A DNA stretch of 55,434 nt from Chara braunii (Eukaryota > Streptophyta > Charophyceae > Charales > Characeae): assembly GCA_003427395.1 (NCBI GenBank), contig BFEA01000034.1, positions 1,263,963-1,319,396 on the forward strand. Direction: 5' to 3'. How positions within the stretch are numbered: position 1 is the stretch's first letter; each line of letters starts with the position of its first letter. Both the position numbers and the translations under genes were made by a program. Of the stretch, positions 31,710-41,050 are shown one piece after another. The notes under the pieces are model-generated. The model did no database searches, was not told the DNA's origin, and saw only the letters and a list, made by a program, of their open reading frames with translations.

Positions 31710-32014
31710 CCTATAACCTTGTAGAACACCAATAGGATTGCCCTGTTACTTGTTACCCTGTTACCTGAACATTGCTACCCTCACCCTTGTAGAACGTCAA
31801 TAGGATTACCCTGTTACTTCAGCATTGATCCCCTCATCCTTGTAGAACCTCAATAGGATTACCCTGTTATTTGAGCATTGATTCCCTCATCCCTGTAGAA
31901 CCTCAATAGGATTACGCTCTTACTTGAGCAATGATTCCCTCGCCCCTATAGAACCTCAGTAGGATTACCCTGTTACTTGAGCTTGGATTCCCTCATACCT
32001 GTAGAACCTCCATA
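31710..32014 (+). repeat. 53-bp minisatellite, about six units
   Basis: The word TAGAAC recurs at 31722, 31790, 31843, 31896, 31949 and 32002, giving one 68-bp and four 53-bp intervals. Each unit includes CAATAGGATTACCCTGTTAC followed by TTGAGCATTGATTCCCTC. The first unit is longer because CTTGTTACCCTGTTAC is partly duplicated. Confidence 0.95.
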
Positions 32015-32326
32015 GCTGATCTGATGCGGCAACGGCAACAACGCGTTGCCAGCATTGCAAACAAGAATAGGACGAGAGAAACACGGGCCAATGATAAAAT
32101 AAAAAGGAGAGGCCGAACAGAACAGCGACGGGGCTGAGGCAGAGCAGAGAGGCTGGGAGAGAGAGGGAGAGTGAGAGCACACACATCGCGACTGCCAAAG
32201 GCCCAATGAACATCTGTGAAGGACAGGACAGGGCCGATCACGGGTCAGAAAAGGAAAGGGGAATAATGCAAGTAGCACCACAGATGAGAAGCTCTGTTCT
32301 TCCGTGTGTTCTTGGCCGCGTCTTCG

Positions 32327-32399
<73 letters not shown>

Positions 32400-32975
32400 T
32401 CTCCTCGTAATCCCTCTCTCCCCCGTGGTCCTCCATGCACCTTCATTCTTCCTGCCAACCTGTTCCACCTGTTCCACGTTTCGTATGCGGTGAATATCAG
32501 AGAGAGGCTTTGTTTCCTACGGATACACACCCTCTCTCTCTCTCTCTTCCCCCCCCCCTCTATGTCTGTCTCTCCCGCTCCCTCCCTCTCCACACACATC
32601 ATCAACATCATTATCATTGTCGCCACGGTGTTCATCGTCCCGATTGTCAACGATCTCAATGATTGTCTTTGTCGCCTGCCTGCTTCCTCCACCTCCCCCC
32701 TCCCTCCTAATCCTTTTGTCCTTCCCCCTCCTCCATGTATGATCGCTCTCCTATCGGACCTGTTCTCCCTGGTGTCCAAATGATGCATTGTTGTTCTCCC
32801 TTCGCGTCTACTTCAACCCCTGTGAAAAAAATGAGAAGAAATCTCGAGGTAGAACACCCCAAGATAGCCGGCCATATTTTTTGTCTTTTGTGCATGTGAT
32901 GACCAGTGGAGTGACACGCTGCTTGGCACCGATCCCCACATTTCATACGGATCCCCACGCTCTCTCTCTCTCTCG

Positions 32976-33011
<36 letters not shown>

Positions 33012-33400
33012 TCTCTCTCTCTCCCCACACATGTCATCATCATCATCATCATCATCATCATTATCATCATCATCACCACACTGTTCATCGCCAGGGGTGT
33101 CATACGGGGATCCCCTTCTGGAAACCGGGGTCCCCGTCCCCGCCTCCGAATCCTTGGCCCAGGGGTGGCTGACCACCAGACCAGGGACTGGCGACCGTCG
33201 GCCCCGGTCACCGCTCCCCACCCACTCAGCCCCCCCCCGCCCCCCCCCCCCCCCCCCCCCCGCCACTAGACCTTGACACCCCCACAGCAGACCCCGCCGT
33301 CGGACCACGATCTCCCCAAGATGGGCTGTCGGCACCCCCACCCCGTCTTACAACCCCTACACCCCCACCACGGACCCCCGCCTTCGGGTTGTGTGTGTGC
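32015..33400. other. Simple-repeat-rich DNA, no gene
   Basis: Contains a (CT)n run (about 32332-32393), a shorter CT/C-rich patch (about 32530-32600), a C run of about 30 (32978-33009), a (CAT)n patch (about 33031-33075) and another C run (about 33230-33260). Open frames across these are composition artefacts. One degraded MITE copy lies at 32826-32922. Confidence 0.85.
32826..32922 (-). mobile_element. MITE family copy (minus strand, degraded)
   Basis: The reverse complement carries ATGCACAAAAGACAAAAAATA followed by a GGCTATCTT core, TTCTACCTCGAGA and the inverted terminal words CACTCCACTGG. The core is clearly related to 7426-7545, but the terminal repeats are eroded. Confidence 0.65.
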
Positions 33401-33406
33401 GCGCGC

Positions 33407-33464
<58 letters not shown>
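33401..33464. repeat. (GT)n microsatellite
   Basis: Starts with GCGCGCGC then a long GT run. Alternating purine-pyrimidine sequence of this length can adopt Z-DNA. Confidence 0.97.
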
Positions 33465-33466
<2 letters not shown>

Positions 33467-33684
33467 ACTGCGAGAGTGCCGTGTGTGGACTGCGAGAGTG
33501 TCGTGTGTGGACTGTGGCGCGACAGCGTCGGGAGTGGGGTGCATGGACTGTGGCGTGACCGCGGAGTGCGTGAGAGGAGGTTATCGGAGCGTCAGTGTGG
33601 GGAGTTCGGTGCGTGGGCGAGTGGACGACCTCAGATGGCAACGACACGTGGGCCTGCGGGAAGTGTGAGAGAGAGGTCTGCGCG

Positions 33685-33686
<2 letters not shown>

Positions 33687-33756
<70 letters not shown>

Positions 33757-33873
33757 NNNNNNNNNNNNNNNNNNNNNNNNNNNNNNNNNNNNNNNNNNNN
33801 NNNNNNNNNNNNNNNNNNNNNNNNNNNNNNNNNNNNNNNNNNNNNNNTGCTACCCTCCGCTTCGGAATCCGAG

Positions 33874-33943
<70 letters not shown>
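33687..33943. repeat. (GT)n(GA)n tract with gap 2 and second (GA)n tract
   Basis: A GT run (33688-33737) passes into GA repeats and then 91 N (33757-33847). After the gap, TGCTACCCTCCGCTTCGG leads to another long GA run (33879-33943). The gap is very probably caused by the repeats. Confidence 0.97.
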
Positions 33944-33945
<2 letters not shown>

Positions 33946-34962
33946 CTGAGAACCAACCTCACGTCGTGCAGTAATTGGGGCGTGGCCGAGGATTTTGGGC
34001 AGGGGTTGAACCGCCAAGGCGAAACTGGGGTTCTTGTGTTAGTCCTGAGGTCATTTCGGAAACTCTGGCCGATTCGAGTAACTTCAAAATTCCAAAATTT
34101 AGACAGGGGCAGCATCGGCGAAATTCCGCCTATTGACCTAAGGATATAGGACACAACTTTTTTCGACACAGGATATGACAACAAAGATTATACACGAAGA
34201 CAACGGATCTACCGCTTTTTCCAAAGTTAGGTTCACGACGCCCTTTTTATGGGGGCCAAGGAAACGGGGGGACACCCTAAGCATCCAAGTCAAGGTCCGC
34301 GTAGCCGTTTTGATCTGCTCGATTCCTTGTCATCTCACGGGGGCAAGAGCGGAGGTACCTAGGGCCCGATGTTTGCTGGGATAGCCCCTGCGTTGCGGGA
34401 TAGATCTGTGCGAGGAATGGGCCTCGCAGAGCCCTTATCAGACATACAAGTGTTTTGGGCTGTGGCCCCTAGCAAGCCTCGTGCCCTCCCGAAGTGAAGA
34501 CGGGTCCGAATATCCACGTGAGGCCTGTTCTCGACAATGTTTCCATATGTGGGTACTTAGACAGTTGCAGCACGCCAGTTGGTTACAGAACAATGTGACC
34601 CTCCAGGCTCTTTCCAAAAGCAAAGGGCCGCGCTGTACAATTGAGCTCAGTGCTCAGGCGGTTGCACTATGTGCACACGTTGTGTGAGGCTGACACATCA
34701 CGAACTGGTTACGGGCCAACGAGGAAGCAGCAGTGTCGTCACACATGGGCCTCAAGCCAATGAGAATGCTGCACACACTTGGAGGCAAGGTGGCTGCCTG
34801 GACGTGCCTAGTTGCACGAGGCCCAGTCCAGTTTCGGAAACCGGGCCAAGGCGCAGACAATTGGGGCCCAACTGAAGTTACTGGGGCCCCCACACGCCTG
34901 GCCAGGACAGCCAGCAGCGATACACTTTCCATAAAGCAAAGTATGAGCCCTTGGCAGTGGCA
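33944..34962. other. Unassigned DNA
   Basis: No recognisable gene or RNA. Open frames on the minus strand around 34654-35448 are Ala/Pro/Cys-rich and follow the 211-bp duplication, so they are not good evidence of coding. Confidence 0.45.
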
Positions 34963-35384
34963 TTCTGGCCTTGGCAAGCAATGCGGACACTGCGTTGCTG
35001 AGCTAGCATCTTCATGCGCCTGCTGGTCGGACGTGCACAGGGGCGCAGAGGTGAGGGGCGCTGCAAGGGCAGTGGGCGCACAACAGCCATAGCCGGGCTG
35101 CAGGGGTGCAAGGCATGTGATAGTGAAGGTGGTCTTCGGGTAGGAGGCGCATGATATGGGAAGACGAGGGGCGTTCTGGCCTTGGCAGGCAATGCGGACA
35201 CATTGCGTTGCTGCGCTAGCAGCTGCATGGGCCTTCTGGTCGGACATGCGTAGGGGCGCAAAGGTGAGCGGCGCTGCAAACGCAGCGGGCGCAAGGAGCC
35301 ACAGCCGGGCTGTAGGGGCCCAAGGCAGGTGAAGCGAAGGTGGTCTTCGGGTAGGAGGCATGTGGGAAGACAATGGGTGATGAG
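34963..35384. repeat. 211-bp tandem duplication
   Basis: TTCTGGCCTTGGCA begins both units (34963 and 35174), and GGTGGTCTTCGGGTAGGAGGC recurs near each end. Units differ at perhaps a tenth of positions with a few small indels. Confidence 0.9.
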
Positions 35385-36413
35385 GGGAGGAGAGAGAACG
35401 TACCTGGTGTATGCTGGTGGTCGGCATTGGTGTTGACGTCACGTACATTGGTCTTCAACTTCAGAGTGATCCAGTTGCAAGAACGAAGATAGGCTAGATA
35501 GGTTGAGTATGATAGGCTTGGCGTTGGGCGCCTGACAGTAAGTGCGACATTGGATACAGTGTTGGTGTGGTCAGAGAGTGGCGACATTGACATTTGAGTT
35601 TATTTTGTTTCTCTTATTTGGACGGTATCTTGGTGCATTGCACTCTCCGCTTGGTTTATGACTATCAGAGATTCTGCGTGATTTTGCAACTTGGATTTTT
35701 GTCTATCGCTCTCATTCATATTCCTTGCAATTCGGTGTCAGAGATGGTTCGAGATCAGCGTTAACGGCGCTGGTGCCATTGTTACTTGGTGTGCTGACCA
35801 AGCTTCTACGTAGTAAGAATACATTGGCGCTGGCATTATTTTGCCATTCCCGGGTAGAGGGGAGGCTGGTAGGAAGGCTGTGGCACAGCGTGGGAGTTGT
35901 GGCGACAACGGGTGTGTGTGGGATGATGAGAGCATGCTAACATGCATTTTGGCTGAGGTGGCATTGTATTGCATTGTGGGTGGTACCAAGGCTATGATCG
36001 GTCATCGAAATGCACGTCGGCTCATTTGGTGAGAAATCTGTGGTTGGGGGCAGCTATCTCCACGTGTTCCCTTACCTTATCTCCCCGTCTCAGTCTCTTC
36101 TTACTGTAAGTGTCCACTTTTGGTTCAGGAGTCGTGAGCACTCTACCTTGAAAGTCGACATTCTTCCTGGCGGTGCATCTGGAAGGAGAGGGCGGTGCCT
36201 CTGAAGGGCCCTGGTCGAAGCACGGGTTACTGTCACCATGCCAACCCATGGAAGCAGAGTATGCATGCTTTGCTGCTTTGTCCTTTAAACCACCAGTACA
36301 CGGCCTCAACCTTGCAGCAAAATAACTTGTCGCCACAAGAAGTAAAAGGCGGGTTCGGGGCAGGGTCGGAGCATCAGAAGGTTTTCTGAATTTTGGGCCC
36401 ATGTCAAATCCAT
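35385..36413. other. Unassigned DNA with possible LTR end and primer-binding-like site
   Basis: No gene seen. At 35726-35743, TTGCA is followed four bases later by GGTGTCAGAG, which resembles the plant retrotransposon primer binding site for initiator tRNA-Met (usually TGGTATCAGAG). If real, an LTR would end at about 35729. No gag-pol follows. Confidence 0.3.
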
Positions 36414-36514
36414 TGTCGGCGTGAATACCCTTACAAGGGTATCCGTCGTGGATTTTGCAAGTGACAGAAAATAAGTTTGATTGAAGATTTGAGTAACCCG
36501 TCCGAGCCGACATT
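36414..36514. mobile_element. Miniature TGTCGGC...GCCGACA unit, 101 bp
   Basis: Starts TGTCGGCGTGAATACCCTTA and ends GAGCCGACA. The left part contains ATACCCTTACAAGGGTAT, which matches in reverse the terminal AATACCCTTGT...CCGACA of the element ends at 31267 and 54187. It may be a miniature relative, or the 3' end of a minus-strand copy. No target duplication is clear. Confidence 0.45.
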
Positions 36515-37849
36515 GTGTTTTCTTTTACATTGATGGAATGGTTGACTTGAAGTAGAGAGTGTGTGGGCGCGCAGGTTTGAGGCGCGCGTGATGTTTCCTA
36601 TTGATACTATAGAGTCGGCATTTCCGCCGGCAAAATTTTGATTTTTGATTAGAACCAGGAAGGGTTTTCTCTATGTTGAAGTGACCATGGTGCGCGTGTG
36701 CTCATACGAAGACGTCATGGATTGTAATGTTGCTTTGGCCGGTGATTGGAGCATGCGAGATAAAATAGAACGGGTGCAGGGACTTCCGCGCGGTGGATGC
36801 GTGAGGTTGACGACCGTGGACTTAGTTGATAGCCTACAGTGTGGCCTTGAAACACTTCATGGGACCCGCGCGCCTCGTGGTACCCACTTACATAGGTGTG
36901 CATTAATACTAAGCTCAGGCTTGGGCCTAACACTATTGGTTATGTTATTAGAGTTTTATGCGGCAAGTACGGGGATCGAGGACGGCGACCAGCGACGACG
37001 GAGCGTTGGAGCGGTTGGAGATGCCAAGGGGTTGAGGCCTCGGCGGGGCTATCCCCCTTGGTTTTTGTTGTTGGGCCTATTCGTGGGCCCAGTCGACATA
37101 ACTGAAAGGGGCGCCGACGGTTTCCCTTTCCTAAAGAACCGGTTCCCGATGCTAAAATTTTTATTTATTTATTTATTTTATTATTTTTGTCGGTCCTGTT
37201 TTTGCGATGCGGCAGCAGCATCGGTACCAAGGTTGTTTGCGGGGTACCGCCCAGCGTGGGCTGAAGGGGCCAGCAGTTGCAATCTCCGCGAAGTGGCCGT
37301 CACAATAGTCGAGGACCTTGACCACACGCCCCTTTTTGGCGCGCCAATTTGGTTCCTACATGTTCGGGATGTTAACGAAATTCCTCTATCCTGCCTGTCT
37401 GGAAAACACGGACAAAAAAGTCAACGTACATGCGGGCTTGTGGGCGATTAGCCCACCAGGCGGAAGAAGCCGAGTGGCGGGAAGGTCGGGTCCACCAGCC
37501 ACCCAAGATCTGTTGTGACCGGTTTGAGTGTGAGCATGCTCGTGGGGCCCGAAAGATGAGGGAGCTGCGCTTTGGGGGCCACGGTGGAGGCGGCATCGGT
37601 GATGACTGTGTGCAGCGCTGCTTCATACGGAACCCCTCGCCACTTTGGCCCTCAAGTTCTCGTTTGAATATTTGCTACTACCACCAAGATCTGCATCGGG
37701 ATCCACTCCGCCTAGGCTCATGTTATAGGCTTCGAAGAAGGGCGCTTCCAAGGGATGCTATGTCCGCTACCCACGATCCACTATGAGAGGTGAGTGTGAG
37801 TGTGCCTGCTGGGGGTCGTAGTGGGGGAGCTACACCTGGCGCAGCAGAT
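36515..37849. other. Unassigned DNA
   Basis: Contains a 268-codon open frame (36645-37451) with some hydrophobic stretches but no recognisable domain. GC-rich DNA readily yields such frames, and I do not call it a gene. A (TTTA)n patch lies near 37160-37185. Confidence 0.4.
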
Positions 37850-37986
37850 CAGAGGAATTTTGGTGGGAGTTGCAGCAATGCAGACATGCAAAATCTTTCG
37901 TTAGACGGGGGTATAGGGGTGAGAGACTAATCAAAACGTCTAATAGCTGGTCCCCCTCGAAGTTTCCCTCGGGAAAGCTGGAGCTG
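37850..37986 (+). rRNA. Nuclear 26S/28S rRNA fragment, copy 1 (diverged)
   Basis: Matches a conserved stretch of large-subunit rRNA from nuclear rDNA, where the consensus reads GACTAATCGAACC and TAGTAGCTGG then CGAAGTTTCCCTC. Here GTATAGGGGTGAGAGACTAA, AATAGCTGGTCCCC and CGAAGTTTCCCTCGG are visible with several substitutions. Only about 135 nt of the several-kb gene are present, so this is a relic. Confidence 0.85.
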
Positions 37987-38042
37987 CTGAGCAGTTTCGC
38001 TGCTCAGCTGTAGGATCGAGCGCTACAGCTAGAGGCAGCTCA

Positions 38043-38154
38043 GGCTGGGGGCACGCAGCGATACTGATTTGCAAATGGTTCGTCGGACTTGGGGATAGGG
38101 GCGAAAGACTAATCGATCCGTCTGATAGAAGTTCTCCTCAGGATAGCGGAGCTG
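38043..38154 (+). rRNA. Nuclear 26S/28S rRNA fragment, copy 2 (with internal deletion)
   Basis: Same rRNA segment as 37850-37986, about 182 bp downstream, closer to the rRNA consensus at its start (GCAGCGATACTGA, CGTCGGACTT, GGGGCGAAAGACTAATCGA). It lacks about a dozen bases in the middle. CTCAGGATAGC at the end matches the rRNA. The two copies carry different changes, so they are either old duplicates or independent captures. Confidence 0.88.
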
Positions 38155-39037
38155 GTGGACGCTGCGCTGCGCAGCTGAGCCGACATCAACGAGGGAGACC
38201 AAAAAGCTGTTGGCAGCAATCGGGAAAATATGGGAAATTTTGAATGAACCTAGACGCAGCCTTGCGCTAGGTGCATTCGAAAACGAAGAAGAAGGCGGGA
38301 CAAAAGAGGAGGGAGAAAATGAGCATGGAGGGAGTAAAAATTGTGTAACTCGTCCGTTCCTTGATTAAAACAGGCGAGTAAAGATGCGAAATGGGGTGTT
38401 CGGGGCATTACAGGGAGATCGGGCGTGCCGGTTTTTGCGTTCGAGCAACGGTTTGTTCGGTACAGGCTGTAGAGTCTGCGTGCGGGATGCACTATCTGAA
38501 CTGGGAGGAGATCGACTTTGTTAATTTTCCACTTGGGAACAAACGAGGTATGGGTTTTATCTCGAGGTTTTGACCCCGAGCGAGTCAATTAGTCGTGTTA
38601 GTTTTTGTGTTAGAGTGTTGGTTCTGGTGCTATGATAGTCAGAGGTTGAGAGGAACACGAGTAAGGACGGGTGGAATCGGAAAAGGAGACGGGGAAGATA
38701 ACGAAGGCAGGGCAGAAACTGACGAAAGAGAAAGAAGTGGAGAAGGAATTGGGAGAGCAGAAAACGAGAGTTTGGATTGTGTATCTTGTTCGTTCGTAAC
38801 GAAATCGAGCGTTTTGGGGTAGGGGCGAATTAAATCATGGGGTCAGTTTCTGATATCGAAGGGTAGGCTCCAAGATGCGGTAGATAAGGGCTGCGACCAA
38901 GGGCGATGACTACGAGGAGGTAGCAGATGGGCAGGGGCAAGGATCACAGATCGAGAGACAACTTACTGCTGTAAATTGGAGATACGGGATGGGCCGAAAG
39001 GCGAGTTGCAGTGCCAAGCCATACGTTAACGCAACAG
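38155..39037. other. Unassigned DNA
   Basis: No gene or RNA recognised. Purine-rich between about 38270-38340 and 38670-38770. Confidence 0.5.
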
Positions 39038-39102
39038 TAGTTCTGGTGGTGTATCTTCCATGATCTAACGGAAGGTTCAACCTCGTTTTTGCACGTAATG
39101 AA
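39038..39102 (+). mobile_element. MITE family core copy
   Basis: TTCTGGTGGTGTATCTTCCA, then GATCTAACGGAAGGTTCA and CTCGTTTTTGCA. The hairpin ATCTTCC/GGAAGGT is kept with a G-T pair. Terminal repeats are not evident. Confidence 0.75.
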
Positions 39103-39499
39103 GAAGAGGCAATAACACGGTTTGTCTTACTCGTCATCCCGTTCATGGAGACCGTTATGCCGCTCATCTTGCTCATTGTTGATGATCGCGATCCTCGTCT
39201 TGCTGTTGCTCGCTCAGTTTGCGGTCGTCATCCCGTCGTTTTGCCTCCCAGTTGGCTTTGGGCGAACCTGGCCTCCTAGATGGCCTGGTTTTTTAGGTAG
39301 CTAAACATGTTGTGGAATAGAAAGGAGAAGTGGAGAAGCTAGAGAGAGGGAGCAAGGAGGATTGACACGAAGTAGATGGTGAAAATGAGAAAGAGAGAAA
39401 GGAAGAGCATTGGGCGCGTACCTGACAGAAACTAACAATGAGGGATGACTTGAACGTAGAGCTACGGTGTTGAAATGTGCGAGGAAGGAGTGGCTTCGA
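39103..39499. other. Unassigned DNA
   Basis: No gene recognised between two copies of the hairpin core. Confidence 0.5.
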
Positions 39500-39565
39500 A
39501 GAAAAAAAAAGCAGTGTATCCTTTTGTGATATAGCGGAAGATTCATTGCGATTTTTTCTCACTCT
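39500..39565 (+). mobile_element. MITE family core copy
   Basis: GCAGTGTATCCTTTTGTGAT followed by TAGCGGAAGATTCATTGCGA. The right half of the core is intact and the left arm is diverged. A nearby sequence, CTATCGATGGAAGTA, is repeated at about 39564 and 39632. Confidence 0.7.
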
Positions 39566-40084
39566 ATCGATGGAAGTATCGTGAGTCCAGTCGTGGGGTT
39601 GGAGACTTACCTGACTGGCGCGTTGCTCATCCTATCGATGGAAGTAGCGCGAAGCCAGCACACGGGAGAATGTGAGCACCCCACACATACACACACGCAC
39701 ACACATATTATACACACATACACACACACACACAGAAAGAGAGAAAGATGAAAGAAGATGATATTCGCCTGATTGTCAACAGAATAGTAAAAGCTGAAAT
39801 AAGGCGAAGCTGATGCCGAGGTTATTTTTGCACTAAATGGCTGTTTCAGGCGGCATCAGCAGTAGGGGCTGCACGGTCACCTTGAAGAGGCGTCAGGAGG
39901 AGCTTTAGGAGAAGGAAAGGGGGGGGGAGAATCACATATCCTATTCGTCGCTTATCTAAATCAAGTAAGAAAAGTTGATAAGAGGGGGTTTGGGGGATGG
40001 AGAACGCGAAGGCGCCGACGGATTCCACGTTTGGGGCTTCGAGTTGGCAAATCGGTGGTTTAGAGCTGCGTGGGGAAGGAACGA
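39566..40084. other. Unassigned DNA with (CA)n patch
   Basis: CA-rich microsatellite at about 39682-39735. Nothing else recognised. Confidence 0.55.
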
Positions 40085-40150
40085 TTTCATAGTGCAACGT
40101 GTGTTTTCGTTTTCTAGCGGAAGATTCATTCTCATTTCGTACGTGTGGTG
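40085..40150 (+). mobile_element. MITE family core copy
   Basis: TTCATAGTGCAACGTGTGTT then TTCTAGCGGAAGATTCATTC and TCATTTCGTACG. The core right half is well conserved. Confidence 0.72.
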
Positions 40151-40410
40151 GCAGAAGCCGTGCGATTGCACACAGTGGTCGAGCTATGCCGTGGTGGTCG
40201 TCGATTCCATAGTGATTATCTTCCTCACTCGCGTGGACCCCTCCTCCACCATCGTCGTGACTCTCTCCTTCGCTGAGGCGGTGGTCTTCTCCTCCATTCG
40301 TTGCGCAGACTGATTCTGTTGCATAGTTCCTTGAAGTGGTGGGCATTCTCAGCCTTACAGTTCCTTCCGCTCCTTTTTTGGGCCTATAACATGGCTAGGT
40401 GCCGAACAGA

Positions 40411-40422
40411 TAGAGAGAGAGC

Positions 40423-40514
<92 letters not shown>

Positions 40515-40709
40515 CAAGCGGTTGTGTCTGCCTACCTGACGGTACCATTGCCATTGCCTTTGCGAGCGGAACGGGGTTGCGTTCGAACCGGTTTGCGATC
40601 CCAAGGGAGGTACAAGCGAGAGAGTTAGGGAGAGCTCCTACCTCTGAACTAGTGGTGAAGGGTGAATGGAAAGCCGATCTGTGGCATCGGATCTTGAGTT
40701 ATAGTGGGG

Positions 40710-40767
<58 letters not shown>

Positions 40768-40963
40768 CAAGCGGTTGTGTCTGCCTACGTGACGGTACCA
40801 TTGCCATTGCCTTTGCGAGCGGAATGGGGTTGCGTGCGAACCGGTTTGCGATCCCAATGGAGGTACAAGTGAGAGAGTTAGGGAGAGCTCCTACCTCTGA
40901 ACTAGTGGTGAAGGGTGAATGGAAAGGCGATCTGTGGCATCGGATCTTGAGTTATTGTGGGGA
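40411..40963 (+). repeat. Tandem duplication with (GA)n-(G)n tracts
   Basis: Each unit is a GA run followed by a G run (about 33 and 30 Gs, ending at 40512 and 40765) and then about 198 bp starting TTCAAGCGGTTGTGTCTGCC. The unique parts (40513-40710 and 40766-40963) differ at only about ten positions. The G runs could form G-quadruplexes. Confidence 0.93.
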
Positions 40964-40965
40964 TA

Positions 40966-41050
40966 AAATTATGGCAATGTATCTACCCATAATCTGGCGG
41001 AAGATTCATTTCGATTTTGCTCATGCAAGCGAGCGAGAGTAGTGAGAGAC
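40966..41050 (+). mobile_element. MITE family core copy
   Basis: AATTATGGCAATGTATCTAC, then CTGGCGGAAGATTCATTTCG and GCATGCAAG-like sequence, ending in GAGAGTAGTGAGAGAC, which resembles the right terminal repeat GAGAGTAGTGCAGCGAGG. It immediately follows the tandem duplication. Confidence 0.72.

Noticed and set aside
33357-34184. Long frames across GT and GA tracts and gap 2
   Set aside because: They consist of dipeptide repeats and unknown residues from the N run.
36645-37451. 268-codon frame as a membrane protein gene
   Set aside because: Some hydrophobic stretches are present, but there is no recognisable family, no intron signals that help, and the GC-rich context favours chance frames.
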